64,000 bases of DNA from Candidatus Binataceae bacterium (GCA_036495685.1 DASXMJ010000172.1:42781-106780); one strand, 5' to 3'; positions 28,996-38,223 are shown, numbered from the stretch's first letter. Program-made: numbers and translations. The notes: a model not told the origin generated them from the sequence alone.

Positions 28996-29454
28996 TCAGT
29001 GCTGTGCGTGCATGGTGATGTTCATCACACCGCCGGAATAGGTAAAGGCGCAGGCGCTGAACGGTGGCGGAGTAAGTGCCGATGGTCGCGCGTCGTTGGA
29101 GAACCCGTACACTTCCTGTGGCATCCCGAGGAAGTTGGTCTCCATCTTTCCGGTCTCGAACTCGTCGTGAAATGACGCGATGGCGTAGGTGCCGGGGGGC
29201 AGACCCTTGAAATCGCACGTCCCGGCCTGATTTGCGATCGGTGCCCGTGCCTGCGCCGTCGCCTTGGCATGGTTGCGCGGGAACCCATCCGGCGAATTGA
29301 AGATGATGCATCCGATGCGGCCGGTGTTATTGGGCAAATCGACTAGTGTGGCGTGAATCAGGTTTTGCTCGCTCTGTGCACGCGCGCTCGACGCGAAAGC
29401 GCATAGCATGCCGCTGATCAAGAACAGGCTCGCGAGGCGGCGGTTCAGCTTCAT
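28996..29454 (-). CDS. Exported DUF2141 family protein
   Basis: A 152-residue secreted protein with a signal peptide ending at about residue 26 (FASSARAQ). The DUF2141 features are visible in LPNNTGRIGCIIFNSPDGFP and LPPGTYAIASFHDEFETGKM. The family is of unknown function. I chose the ATG at 29454 because it begins the signal peptide; the frame runs on upstream inside the SDR gene but with no sensible protein. It is 4 bases downstream of the SDR stop, suggesting cotranscription. Confidence 0.85.
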   Translation of the reverse strand: MKLNRRLASLFLISGMLCAFASSARAQSEQNLIHATLVDLPNNTGRIGCIIFNSPDGFPRNHAKATAQARAPIANQAGTCDFKGLPPGTYAIASFHDEFETGKMETNFLGMPQEVYGFSNDARPSALTPPPFSACAFTYSGGVMNITMHAQH

Positions 29455-29458
29455 CGTG

Positions 29459-30232
29459 TCACCGTCTGGTTCCGGGCGCGGGGCGAGGATCGACGACGTG
29501 GCGGCCGGTAGGGCGCACTTCGAGCGCACATCCGAACAGAGAATCGTCGCGGATGAGCATTGCGACGGCGTCGGCGATCTCCTCGGGTTGGATGATCTTC
29601 GCCGGCATCCAGCTTTTGAGGCCGTGTTGGGCGGCGAGTTCGAGTCCGCGGCGTACCAGGGGGGTGTCGACGATTCCCGGACATACGCAGTTGACGCGGA
29701 TTTTCTTTTCCGCCGACCAGACCGCCAGCGAGTGAGTAAAATTGACCACCCCGGCTTTGGCCGCGCCATACACCGCATCCTGGCGATGGGGATATAAACC
29801 GGCCATCGAGGCGGTATTGATAATCACGCCACCGCCCTGCTTCTCCATGATCGGAGCAACCAGGCCGGTACCCAGAATTACCGCTTGCAGATCAATCTCG
29901 ATCACGAGGTGCCAACGCTCGGGCTCCGCCAGCGGATACCCCGGAGCACCGGTGCCGATGCCAGCATTGTTGTGGAGAATATCCACCCGGCCGAATTGCT
30001 GAACCGCGGTCTCGAGCATCCGGCGCGTGTCCTGCTCGCTGGTCACGTCGGCGCGCACGAAAACCGCGCGCCCGCCGGTACTTTCGACGCGCTTTACCGT
30101 CTCTGCCCCTCCGGCCGAGTCCACGTCTGCGACCACTACCGATGCGCCATCACGCGCGAGGCGTTCCGATACGGCACGTCCGATTCCCGAGCCGCCGCCG
30201 GTTATGAGGGCGGTTTTTCCTCTGATTTCCAT
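29459..30232 (-). CDS. Short-chain dehydrogenase/reductase
   Basis: A classical SDR of 257 residues using NAD(P)H. The cofactor loop TGGGSGIG is at 11-18, NNAG at 88-91, and the catalytic Ser 142, Tyr 155 and Lys 159 are in order (YGAAK). D36 after strand 2 suggests NAD preference. The ATG at 30232 has GGAGGA upstream, chosen over an in-frame start 49 codons earlier. Divergent from the MBL gene; two short palindromes lie between them. The substrate is probably an alcohol or ketone but is not defined. Confidence 0.92.
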   Translation of the reverse strand: MEIRGKTALITGGGSGIGRAVSERLARDGASVVVADVDSAGGAETVKRVESTGGRAVFVRADVTSEQDTRRMLETAVQQFGRVDILHNNAGIGTGAPGYPLAEPERWHLVIEIDLQAVILGTGLVAPIMEKQGGGVIINTASMAGLYPHRQDAVYGAAKAGVVNFTHSLAVWSAEKKIRVNCVCPGIVDTPLVRRGLELAAQHGLKSWMPAKIIQPEEIADAVAMLIRDDSLFGCALEVRPTGRHVVDPRPAPGTRR

Positions 30233-30272
30233 CGACCAATCCTCCAAGCAGCCAGAGCGGTAACGAATCTTA

Positions 30273-30307
30273 CGTACATAGTACGCGCGCGCGTCCCTTA
30301 CCAAGGG
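30273..30307. promoter_or_regulatory. Pair of 5-3-5 palindromes in the SDR/MBL divergent promoter
   Basis: CGTACATAGTACG (30273-30285) and CCCTTACCAAGGG (30295-30307) are both perfect five-base inverted repeats around a three-base centre. Their centres are 22 bases apart, about two helical turns. They share no sequence, so they may be sites for different proteins. They lie between divergent starts at 30232 and 30364. Confidence 0.35.
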
Positions 30308-30363
30308 CCAAACGAATGTCGTATGACAGACTGGAGGGGGCCGCACCGGTCGGGAGAAATCAA

Positions 30364-31344
30364 ATGAGCAAATGGCCATTCACCAAAGGACTTCACGATC
30401 TCGGGCGCGGCGCGTATGCCTACCTGCAGCCCTCGGGCACCTGGGGCTACAGCAACGCGGGATTGGTCACCGACGGCGATCAATCGCTGCTGGTCGATAC
30501 GCTTTTCGATGAACGGCTGACGGCCGAGATGCTCGGCGTCATCAAAGCGGCGACTAGCGTTGCCGCCGACCAAATTGGTGTGGTGGTCAATACCCATTCG
30601 AATGGGGATCACACCTTCGGCAACCGGCTGGCGAACAATGCGGTGATCATCGCATCGGAGGCGGCCGCGCGCGAGATGCGCGAGGAAGGCAACCCTCAAT
30701 TGCTGGCCCAGTTGTTGAAGAATGCCGACACGATGGGTGAGGTCGGCGCATTCTTCAAACGGATCTTCGGCGCGTTCGATTTCGCCGGCGTGACGCTAAA
30801 GCTCCCGGACCGCACTTTTACCGGCGAGCTGTCGCTAAAAGTGGGGGACAAGGCGGTGCACTTGATCCAGGTTGGGCCCGCCCACACTGCCGGCGACGTG
30901 ATCGCGTACGTTCCGGCCAATCGCGTCGTTTACGCCGGTGACATTCTGTTCATCGACGGCACCCCGATTGCGTGGGCAGGTCCGGTGCGCAGCTGGATTG
31001 GCGCCTGCGACCGCATTCTCGGGTTGGAGGTAGATACGGTGGTCCCGGGGCACGGGCCGATCACAGACAAGGCCGGCGTCACGCGGATGCGGGATTATTT
31101 GGTGTATGTGGATGCGGAGACGCGCAAGCGGCATGCAGCCGGAATGAATTCGTGGGAGGCTGCGCAGGATATCGCGTTGGGTTCGTTCGGCGACTGGCTC
31201 GACGCGGAGCGGTTGGCGGTCACCGTGAACACGATATATCGGGAGATTGGCGCGCCCAGCGCCTCGCGTAGTACGGTGGAGCTGTTCGGCAGAATGGCGC
31301 AGTTGGAACGCCGCTACGCGGACGAGCGGCAACGCGGCAACTAA
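30364..31344 (+). CDS. MBL-fold metallo-hydrolase
   Basis: A 326-residue metallo-beta-lactamase-fold hydrolase. The main metal motif reads NTHSNGDHTFGN, HxNxDH instead of HxHxDH: position 80 is Asn where the second His is usual. The later ligands AHTAGD and DI(L)FIDG and the PGHGP loop are kept. One metal site may be altered or singly occupied. The ATG at 30364 follows GGAG by 8 bases. No signal peptide is visible. Divergent from the SDR. Substrates in this family are mostly thioesters or lactones, not assigned here. Confidence 0.88.
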   Translation: MSKWPFTKGLHDLGRGAYAYLQPSGTWGYSNAGLVTDGDQSLLVDTLFDERLTAEMLGVIKAATSVAADQIGVVVNTHSNGDHTFGNRLANNAVIIASEAAAREMREEGNPQLLAQLLKNADTMGEVGAFFKRIFGAFDFAGVTLKLPDRTFTGELSLKVGDKAVHLIQVGPAHTAGDVIAYVPANRVVYAGDILFIDGTPIAWAGPVRSWIGACDRILGLEVDTVVPGHGPITDKAGVTRMRDYLVYVDAETRKRHAAGMNSWEAAQDIALGSFGDWLDAERLAVTVNTIYREIGAPSASRSTVELFGRMAQLERRYADERQRGN

Positions 31345-31551
31345 CCGCACTTACTCAGTTCCGGCTACGCGCGCGCCTGCGGACGCTGTGCAAAACGAGT
31401 TCGCGGCGTCCGATTCGATCTCATTGCTCGAGACAGCTCCTGAGCAGAGGCGCCGGACGCGCCGGGTTCCGGCCATTCGATCTATGGCGGCGGACTTTGG
31501 TAGCGGCGAGGTAGTCTACCGGCCAATTGCTTGAGCGGAAAGCTTCGCGGT

Positions 31552-31965
31552 CTAGCCCATCCGCCCAAGCAGCATTCCTACAATTAGACCCGTCAACACG
31601 TAAGCGGTGAAGCCGATATACGCGTAGTCGCGCTCCTTTAGGAAGAGCAGAAAGCTGAAGGCGACCCGGGCCAGCGGCACCAGTGTCAGTACGTACAAGC
31701 CCAGCGTCATTACCGAATGCGGATCACCCTGCACTGCGAGCGCCACCAGCTCCGGGAAACTCTCTTTCTCTGCGAACTGATGCGCCTGCGCAGCGTGAAA
31801 CCGGCCGACGTAAAAGTCCGGCTTGGAGGTCATCAGGATCAGGCCGAAAATAAGAATTACCGCAGCGACGACCAAGATCGTGCGCAACAGGATCGGCGTC
31901 CAGAAGCGAAGGATTCGATCTTCGTTTTCGGCGGTTTGAGTATGGATATCAGTCGATGCTGCCAC
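31552..31965 (-). CDS. DUF1634 membrane protein
   Basis: A 137-residue protein with three hydrophobic helices (about residues 26-45, 86-108, 117-133). It is the standard neighbour of TauE/SafE permeases and carries the family helix YAYIGFTAYVLTGLIVGMLLG. The GTG start has AGGGA 8 bases upstream, in the gap of one base after the permease stop. Translation is therefore coupled. It probably forms a subunit of the exporter. Confidence 0.85.
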   Translation of the reverse strand: MAASTDIHTQTAENEDRILRFWTPILLRTILVVAAVILIFGLILMTSKPDFYVGRFHAAQAHQFAEKESFPELVALAVQGDPHSVMTLGLYVLTLVPLARVAFSFLLFLKERDYAYIGFTAYVLTGLIVGMLLGRMG

Positions 31966-31966
31966 G

Positions 31967-32794
31967 TCAAATTCCCTGGATAGCGCGCCAGCCCATCTCG
32001 ATCGCGATCAAAACCAGAATCACGACGAAGACCAGGCGCAGGATGTGGACATTGGCATGGGGCAGGATTCGGCTGCCCAGCAGCGCACCCGCAGTGACCC
32101 CCAACGCCACCGGCGCCGCTATCGCGGTAGATACGTCCCCGCGCGCAAGAAACACCAGGGCACCCGCACCCGCCGTCACACCGATCATGAAATTGCTGGT
32201 CGCACTCGAGACCTTGAGCGGGATGTGCATGTAGTAATCCATCGCGATCACCTTGAGCGCGCCGGAGCCGATTCCGAGCAGTCCGGACATCAGGCCTGCG
32301 ACTACCATAAGAGCGCTGCCGGCCGGAAGATTGACGGTCTCATAGTGTGTCAGGCTACCGACATCGTCGGGTACGTCGCCGACCAATTGCAGTCTGCGCG
32401 CGAGCGGGTCGCCGTGCGCAATGAGAACATCATCCTGCTTGCTTATCGTGAAGTACGCCGATTGCAGCATCATCAGCGCAAACAACACTTCCAGTATCAC
32501 GGCCGGAATAAAGCCCGCGAGCAGTGCGCCCACGACCGCGCCGGTGACGGTTGCGCACTCGAGCACCATCGCTACCCTGAGATTGGTCCATCCATCGCGC
32601 ACGAACGCGACGCTGGCGCCCGCACTGGTTGCGACCACCGAAATCAAGCTGGCGCCGACCGCTACCCCCATCGGCATATGCGCTGCGATGACCAGGGCGG
32701 GCACGATGAAGACGCCGCCGCCGAGACCGGAGATGGCTCCGACGAGTCCGGCTCCGAACGACAGGGCGATCAGCCCGACCAGAATTTCAAGCAC
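31967..32794 (-). CDS. TauE/SafE-family permease (sulfite/sulfonate-type exporter)
   Basis: A 275-residue membrane protein with about eight helices and the family repeats GLGGGVFIVPALVIA and GLLGIGSGALKVIAMDYYM. It exports or imports small anions, classically sulfite or sulfoacetate. The start is GTG. It is operonic with the DUF1634 gene. No taurine or sulfonate catabolic gene is adjacent, so the substrate is open. Confidence 0.9.
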   Translation of the reverse strand: MLEILVGLIALSFGAGLVGAISGLGGGVFIVPALVIAAHMPMGVAVGASLISVVATSAGASVAFVRDGWTNLRVAMVLECATVTGAVVGALLAGFIPAVILEVLFALMMLQSAYFTISKQDDVLIAHGDPLARRLQLVGDVPDDVGSLTHYETVNLPAGSALMVVAGLMSGLLGIGSGALKVIAMDYYMHIPLKVSSATSNFMIGVTAGAGALVFLARGDVSTAIAAPVALGVTAGALLGSRILPHANVHILRLVFVVILVLIAIEMGWRAIQGI

Positions 32795-33384
32795 GGACGG
32801 CTCCCCGTGCGATGACGGCGATATGCGATTGGGGTTCGAGAGGCGACCTGGAGGTTTTCTTTGGCAAGGACATTATCGTTGACGAAACTGTGTCCGGCTC
32901 GGTGAACATGCGCGGCGGCTATTCTAGCTACCTTTTCGTTGCGATCTATCCTTTATCGCCTGGCGACGTGATGGACAGGGGATCCGAGCGGCGTCCTCCA
33001 CCAGAAGCTCTAGGATCCGAGCGGGAAGAAAGTCTCTTCAGAGCCGCACTTGGTATTGGCGAACGGAGTGCGAATACAGGGTCCTGCGATCACCTCTCTT
33101 TTGCCGGGCGATTCCTCGACCAATGGGCCGCCAGCGGAGAATGAGGTTTCGGACTCCGGAGCGAATGAGACGCAGCTTACTGCAATCTCGATAGTGCAGT
33201 GATTGGGCTGCATGCCAGTGCAGTTTCAACCTAAAAAGCTTGTGAAATCAACACCTTCGGGGCCAGAAAGGTCGGCATCGCGCTTGCTTTGCAGACTGAT
33301 ACCATGTTCGGCAATGTCGATTGCGAGCGCTACATCGATTGGAGTAGGTCAGAAAGGACCCCAACTGCGCAGAGGCTTTAATCA
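32795..33384. other. 590-base intergenic region upstream of the kinase-NtrC-PspA locus
   Basis: No convincing gene. A 110-codon open frame (32812-33144) has no family-like sequence and no ribosome-binding site. A 12-base word GGATCCGAGCGG occurs at 32980-32991 and 33013-33024. The right part holds a candidate sigma-54 promoter (33273-33288). The unusually long gap before a sigma-54-linked operon is compatible with enhancer sites. Confidence 0.55.
33273..33288 (+). promoter_or_regulatory. Candidate sigma-54 (-24/-12) promoter of the kinase/NtrC/PspA locus
   Basis: CGGCATCGCGCTTGCT fits the pattern TGGCACG-N4-TTGCW. The invariant GG (33274-33275) and GC (33286-33287) have exactly the required spacing, with TT before the GC and T after. 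Mismatches are C for T, T for C and C for G in the -24 region. The predicted start near 33299 leaves an 86-base leader to the kinase ATG. The operon encodes its own sigma-54 activator, which supports autoregulation. Confidence 0.4.
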
Positions 33385-34968
33385 ATGTTTGGCCTTTTAA
33401 TTTTGGTGATCGTTATATTCGCCATCCGGCAGCATCGTCGCAGCCGCGCGCTCAGGTGGCGCGACCACTACTGGAAGAACGACGAATTTCGCCGGCATGT
33501 CGATCAGGCGGAGCAATTCGCAGCCGAGTTCCCGCATCGGCTGGCGGCCAAGATTCAGCGCCAGGCCGAGCGTTCGGGCTTCGACTTCGAGCGCAAGATG
33601 GCCGACAAGTTCGAGCGGCACGCGGCGCAGTTCGAAAAAAGGTTGCAGCGCAAATTCGAACGGCAGAAACGGCGGGCGGACAGAACTTGGTGGAGAGGAC
33701 CGGACGAGCCACCGCGCGGCACCCGCGAATGGGACTTGCTTTGGAAGCGGTATGTAGGAGACCTCGCCACGGAACCCGGCCAGCCCGCTGCCGCCCCGGG
33801 GGAGTCCAAGACCGATGCGCCGAAGACCGACGACGGTGGCCTCGGCGTGCGCGAGGGACTGCAGGCTTCTACCGAAGCGTATAAAGCGTACCAGCGAGCG
33901 CGAAAGCGTGCGGCAGCCGAGGCCGGATTCTATGCGCACCTCATGTGGTACGGCGTCGTCATAGGCTTTCTGTTCTTCATCAACCTGATGACGACCTCGT
34001 TTCAGTGGTGGGTGTTCCCGGCGATTGGTTGGGGCTTCGGGGTCGGCAGTCACTTTATCGCGGTATTCGGATGGCGCTGGATCCATGATCGCGTTTTCGA
34101 ACCCGCCATCCAGCGCGAAATCGACCGCGAGGTTACCAAGGAAAAGGAAGTGCTACGCACCGAGAAGCAGGCATCGCTCGATGAGCTCACCGCGACCTTC
34201 GCCCATGAAATTCGCAATCCCATTGCGGCGGCCAAGAGCCTGGTGCAGCAGATGGGCGAGGATCCGACTTCGGTGGAAAACGTCGAGTACGCCAAGGTCG
34301 CACTCGATGAGCTGGCGCGGGTAGAGCGCAGTGTCTCGCATCTTCTGAAGTACGCCAAGGAAGAGGACTACAATTTCGACAACGTGAACCTGTCGGGCGT
34401 CCTTGATGGAGCGCTCACCCAGATGCGCAGCAAACTTGAGGCGAATTCGGTCAAGGTCTCGCGCAACTACCTGACCGGCCCGACGGTGCGCGCCGATGCC
34501 GACAAGTTGAGGCAGGTATTTTCCAACATGATCGACAACGCGATCGACGCGATGAGCTCGACCACCGGCGAACGGCGGCTCGAAGTCGCCATTCATCGAG
34601 GTCGCGGCGGAGTTGCCACCGTGATCGTGCGCGACAACGGATGCGGAATCCCCGAGGACAAGCAGGCCAAGATTTTCAATCCCTTCTACACCTCAAAGCA
34701 GAACGGCACCGGGCTGGGGCTCGGGGTCGCCAAGAAGGTTATCGACGCGCATCGCGGCACCATCGAGGTGTCAAGCGAGTTGGGGGTCGGCACGGAGTTC
34801 CTAGTGTCGATTCCGCTCGCCGATGCCGTCCGCGAGACCCCGGCCGATGCGACTGAACCGCTGGCAGACTCGCCCGCGACCACGTCGATCTCGATGAACG
34901 GGAATGCATCGAGCGAAACCCCAGTGCCGATGACGGCGCAGGGTGCAAATCCGCGAGGTCCGCAATGA
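33385..34968 (+). CDS. Membrane histidine kinase with coiled-coil and 2TM domain
   Basis: A 527-residue sensor kinase. Residues 4-14 are hydrophobic ([11 protein letters not shown]). Residues 35-110 form a long charged coiled coil. After a linker at 135-165 come two helices of 2TM type at about 188-208 and 213-233 ([15 protein letters not shown]). The dimerisation domain has H274 in [11 protein letters not shown], and the ATPase domain has [10 protein letters not shown] near 381 and DNGCGIPED and [11 protein letters not shown] near 418-453. No periplasmic sensor domain is evident. The signal is probably sensed in or near the membrane. It overlaps the NtrC gene by four bases (ATGA) and is surely its partner. 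Confidence 0.9.
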   Translation: MFGLLILVIVIFAIRQHRRSRALRWRDHYWKNDEFRRHVDQAEQFAAEFPHRLAAKIQRQAERSGFDFERKMADKFERHAAQFEKRLQRKFERQKRRADRTWWRGPDEPPRGTREWDLLWKRYVGDLATEPGQPAAAPGESKTDAPKTDDGGLGVREGLQASTEAYKAYQRARKRAAAEAGFYAHLMWYGVVIGFLFFINLMTTSFQWWVFPAIGWGFGVGSHFIAVFGWRWIHDRVFEPAIQREIDREVTKEKEVLRTEKQASLDELTATFAHEIRNPIAAAKSLVQQMGEDPTSVENVEYAKVALDELARVERSVSHLLKYAKEEDYNFDNVNLSGVLDGALTQMRSKLEANSVKVSRNYLTGPTVRADADKLRQVFSNMIDNAIDAMSSTTGERRLEVAIHRGRGGVATVIVRDNGCGIPEDKQAKIFNPFYTSKQNGTGLGLGVAKKVIDAHRGTIEVSSELGVGTEFLVSIPLADAVRETPADATEPLADSPATTSISMNGNASSETPVPMTAQGANPRGPQ

Positions 34969-36419
34969 AGGGCCGGCTACTCATTGTCGACGACGAGCGC
35001 GGAATCGTCATCGCGCTTAAAGGCCTCTTCACCAAAGAAGGCTACGAGGTCGAAACTTCCGAGTCGGGAGAACAAGCGCTGGAAAGGGTCAAGGCTGGTC
35101 TGTTTCACGTGATCATCACCGATCTTTCCATGAAGGGGATGAGTGGCCTGGACCTGTTGCGCCAGGTGCACGAATTGGATCCGCAGTGCGCGGTCCTGAT
35201 GATCACGGCATACGGCAATCAGCGGATCGCGGTAGAGGCGATGAAGGCGGGGGCCGAGGACTACCTGCCCAAGCCGTTCGACAACGACGAGCTGCGCCTC
35301 AAGGTCCGCAAGGTAATGGAGACGCAGCTCCTTCGGCGCGCCCACGACCAACTGCTGGAACGCGTGCGCCTGGAGACTGGCACCTTCGAGAACATGATCG
35401 GCCGCTCCGCGGCGATGGTGCGGGTTTACGAGACTATCGAAAAGGTCGCGCCCACCGACGTAACCGTGCTGGTGCGCGGCGAGTCGGGCACCGGCAAGGA
35501 ACTAGTCGCGCGCGCGATTCATTTTCGCAGCCCCCGCGCGCGCGCCGCGTTTATCGCGGTCAATTGCGCCGCGTTCTCGCGCGAGTTGGTCGAAAGCGAA
35601 CTGTTCGGCCATGAGAAGGGCGCGTTCACCGGCGCCGTCGCCCGGCGCGAGGGCAAGTTCGAAGCGGCGGACGGCGGCACGCTGTTTCTCGATGAAATCG
35701 GTGACATGGGCCTGGAGACGCAGGCCAAGCTGCTGCGCGTGCTACAGGAAAAGCAGTTCGAGCGCATCGGAGGAAATCAGCCGCTGGCGGTCGATGTGCG
35801 CATAATCGCCGCGACCAACCAGGACCTCGAAGCAATGGTTAAGCAGGGGCGGTTCCGCGAGGACCTTTACTATCGCATCAAGGTGGTCGAGGTCCGACTG
35901 CCCGCATTGCGCGAGCGCCGCGAAGACATTCCGCTGATGGTCCAGCATTTTATCCGCGAGGCCTGCAAGCGTTACGAGAAACCCGAGAAGCAACTGACCG
36001 CGGAGGCCATGCGTGCCTGCATTGCGCAGCAGTGGAAGGGCAACGCCCGCTCCCTCAAGGCCGCGATCGACCAGGCGGTGATCCTGTCTTCGGGCAACGA
36101 GATCACGCCGGCGGACCTGCTTTCGGGGTCGGAGGTGGAAGCGGCGAGTAATCACGCCGCCGCGGTGCCGGCGGCGCTCGACCATGAAGTTGATGAGACG
36201 TCGGTGGCAGGGTCGAACGGGATGACCTTTCGCGAGGCGAAGGAGAAATTTGTCGGCGACTGGGAGCGCGCATTTTTTGTCCGCGCGCTCCGTGGCACCG
36301 GCGGCAATATTTCGCGGGCGGCGGAACGGACCGGGATGTACCGGCAGAGCTTCCAGCAAAAGATGAAGGAGCTCGGGATCACGGTGGCGGAGCTGGGGCT
36401 CAAATCCGACGAGGACTGA
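34965..36419 (+). CDS. NtrC-family sigma-54 response regulator
   Basis: A 484-residue enhancer-binding protein. The receiver domain (1-120) has D53 in ITDLSMKG as phosphoacceptor, with VDDE at the N-terminus and the TAYG switch region. The AAA+ domain has Walker A GESGTGKE at 172-179, the sigma-54 contact loop GAFTGA at 219-224 and Walker [11 protein letters not shown] Fis-type HTH ([20 protein letters not shown]) closes it. The domain set is complete, so it should open sigma-54 promoters. Target sites may include the candidate promoter at 33273. Gene order kinase, activator, pspA recalls PspF-PspA of enterics, where PspF controls pspA by sigma-54. Confidence 0.94.
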   Translation: MKGRLLIVDDERGIVIALKGLFTKEGYEVETSESGEQALERVKAGLFHVIITDLSMKGMSGLDLLRQVHELDPQCAVLMITAYGNQRIAVEAMKAGAEDYLPKPFDNDELRLKVRKVMETQLLRRAHDQLLERVRLETGTFENMIGRSAAMVRVYETIEKVAPTDVTVLVRGESGTGKELVARAIHFRSPRARAAFIAVNCAAFSRELVESELFGHEKGAFTGAVARREGKFEAADGGTLFLDEIGDMGLETQAKLLRVLQEKQFERIGGNQPLAVDVRIIAATNQDLEAMVKQGRFREDLYYRIKVVEVRLPALRERREDIPLMVQHFIREACKRYEKPEKQLTAEAMRACIAQQWKGNARSLKAAIDQAVILSSGNEITPADLLSGSEVEAASNHAAAVPAALDHEVDETSVAGSNGMTFREAKEKFVGDWERAFFVRALRGTGGNISRAAERTGMYRQSFQQKMKELGITVAELGLKSDED

Positions 36420-36434
36420 ACGGAGCAAAATGCG

Positions 36435-36911
36435 ATGAATGACACTTCGGATCTGACCACTGAATCACGCGGCGGCTGGAAAATTCACCCGCCCTTGTTT
36501 GCGGCGGTGCTGCTGGCCGGGACCCTGATCCTGCACGCGCTGTTTGAACACGGCGAGGTCGCCGCGCATCAGCTGCTGGGCCTCCTGCTGGTGGCTGGTG
36601 GAATTGGCGTTTCCTTCTTCGCCGCGGCACTGTTCCAGGCTCGCGACACCACCAAGAACCCCTACCGCGAACCATCGCGATTCGTGGTGGAGCGGCCCTA
36701 CACGCTTACGCGCAATCCGATGTATCTGGGAATTACGCTTGCGCTGCTCGGGTTTGCGGTCTTCTTCAGTTCGGTCGTGATGATGCTGGCGCCGATCGGA
36801 TTTTTCGTCGCGCTGGATCAGCTGGTTATTCCGAACGAGGAAGCGGCGATGGAGCGCCTCTTCGGCTCGCAATACCTCGACTACAAGACCCGGGTGAGGC
36901 GCTGGCTCTGA
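36435..36911 (+). CDS. Isoprenylcysteine-carboxyl-methyltransferase-like membrane enzyme
   Basis: A 158-residue integral membrane methyltransferase with about four helices. The SAM-binding signature is VVERPYTLTRNPMYLGITL, and the C-terminal LVIPNEEAAMERLFGSQYLDYKTRVRRW fits the ICMT/PEMT-like family. Bacterial members methylate lipids or unknown small molecules. GGAG lies 9 bases before the ATG. It sits 15 bases after the NtrC stop and 57 before pspA, all on one strand, so it belongs to the same transcript and probably modifies a membrane component in this module. Confidence 0.85.
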   Translation: MNDTSDLTTESRGGWKIHPPLFAAVLLAGTLILHALFEHGEVAAHQLLGLLLVAGGIGVSFFAAALFQARDTTKNPYREPSRFVVERPYTLTRNPMYLGITLALLGFAVFFSSVVMMLAPIGFFVALDQLVIPNEEAAMERLFGSQYLDYKTRVRRWL

Positions 36912-36968
36912 ACCGACTGAGAATTGTCGATGCGGCCCAGCGATGGCGCATCGCCGAGGAGAAGTAAG

Positions 36969-37721
36969 ATGCTTATTTCACGGATGATTAGCCTGATCGG
37001 CGGCAAACTGCGTCGCTGGCTCAAGTCGCACGAGGCGCGCGACCCCGAGGCAGTATATGAAGCTGCGATAACCGATCGCGTGCGCCGCTACCACCAACTG
37101 AAGAACGCCGCCGCCGGCGTCATCTACATGCGCAACAAGCTGGAGCGCGAGCTGCGCTCCAAGTCCGTCGAGCTCAAGGAGGTGGATGAACAGGCAGGAC
37201 AGGCGGCGGACATGAACGAGGACCAGTGTGCGTTGATCCTGATCCAGCGCAAGCACGAGCTGGAAGCGGACTGCGCGCGGCTGCGCGAAGAGCTCGGCGA
37301 TCTGACCCGCGAGGCCGAAGAGGCCAAGAAAAACTTGATCGCGTTCAAGGGCGAGATCGAGAAGCTCAAGGTCGAAAAAGTGCGGATGATGGCGCGGCTC
37401 AAGAACGCGCAAGCGCGGGTCAGGATTCAGGAAGCGCTCGAAAGCCTCTCATACGACGAGGACGTGCGCGCGCTCGAAGAAGTGCGCGAATCGATTCAGC
37501 GCACTCTCGCGCAGGCGGGAGTCAATCGCGAGTTGGGCGAGTCCGAACTCGGCGTGAAGCTCGATGAAATTCGCCGCCGCAACGCGGAGACCAAGGCAGC
37601 GGCAGAACTCGCGGACTTGAAGCGCCGTCGCCGTCCTCCGCTGGCGCCCATGGATATTTTTACCCAGGCCGCAGAGGCCGCCAACGGCCGGCCTCACCCG
37701 GGTAATGGCGAAGCAGCCTGA
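36969..37721 (+). CDS. pspA: PspA/IM30 phage-shock protein
   Basis: A 250-residue PspA/IM30 homologue made of long helical coiled coils. Two short amphipathic N-terminal turns (ISRMISLIGGKLRRWL) are followed by the helical hairpin. PspA/IM30 proteins form ESCRT-III-like rods that stabilise damaged inner membrane. The ATG at 36969 has GAGGAG upstream. The C-terminal 30 residues are proline-rich (PPLAPMDIFTQA), unlike E. coli PspA. A downstream repeat-protein cluster is 34 bases away. By context it is the effector of the NtrC system, though sigma-54 control is inferred. Confidence 0.9.
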   Translation: MLISRMISLIGGKLRRWLKSHEARDPEAVYEAAITDRVRRYHQLKNAAAGVIYMRNKLERELRSKSVELKEVDEQAGQAADMNEDQCALILIQRKHELEADCARLREELGDLTREAEEAKKNLIAFKGEIEKLKVEKVRMMARLKNAQARVRIQEALESLSYDEDVRALEEVRESIQRTLAQAGVNRELGESELGVKLDEIRRRNAETKAAAELADLKRRRRPPLAPMDIFTQAAEAANGRPHPGNGEAA

Positions 37722-37755
37722 TCCGCAATCGGCGTAGCGCGAGGGGGCCATAACG

Positions 37756-38181
37756 ATGCATCGACGGGACGCAATTGATTCGTTGTTGACGGCGTGCGGA
37801 GTGCTGGCCCTGGGGGTTTTGCTGTCGCTCGCGCTCCCGAGGCTGGTGCACGTCAAACACGGCCTGGGCGACTTCAGACATCGCTGGTTCGGGCACGTCG
37901 AGGGCGTCGGCGGACCCCTCGACGTCAATGGTCCGCTGCGGGTGCGGGGCAACCTCTACATCGGCGGACCCGCAACCGTGCACGGACAGGTACAAGCACG
38001 CTGGATCAACGTCGGCGGTCCGAGAGAGGCCTCATTGCCGGCTGGCGAGCAGGCGGGCCCCAGCGGTCAGCAGTACATGAACAACCTAGCGGTTGGTGGA
38101 CCGTTGACGGTTCAAGGTCCGCTAATCGTTGACGGCCGCCTGGTAGTTGGCGGCCCTTTATACTCCGAGCCGGCCCAGTAG
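37756..38181 (+). CDS. Membrane-anchored GGPLxV-hexad repeat protein A (bactofilin-like beta-solenoid)
   Basis: I know no named family for this 141-residue protein. It starts MHRRDAIDSL, with a hydrophobic helix at about residues 10-27, then two blocks of six-residue repeats. Block 1 (52-88) runs GGPLDV, NGPLRV, RGNLYI, GGPATV, HGQVQA. Block 2 (111-136) runs LAVGGPLTV, QGPLIV, DGRLVV, GGPLYS. The spacing of Gly-Pro-hydrophobic units is what a right-handed beta-helix needs, as in bactofilins and pentapeptide or hexapeptide folds. Between the blocks is a polar linker with three Pro. GAGGGGG 9 bases upstream supports the ATG. It follows pspA by 34 bases and is likely extracytoplasmic. A close paralogue is encoded 414 bases downstream. 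Confidence 0.75.
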   Translation: MHRRDAIDSLLTACGVLALGVLLSLALPRLVHVKHGLGDFRHRWFGHVEGVGGPLDVNGPLRVRGNLYIGGPATVHGQVQARWINVGGPREASLPAGEQAGPSGQQYMNNLAVGGPLTVQGPLIVDGRLVVGGPLYSEPAQ

Positions 38182-38223
38182 GCCGGGCCACTCGATTTCG
38201 CTTCAGACCGAGGAGCCGGAACG

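Noticed and set aside
32812..33144. 110-codon frame in the region upstream of the histidine kinase
   Set aside because: No ribosome-binding site, no conserved-looking composition, and it crosses the repeat words; treated as non-coding.
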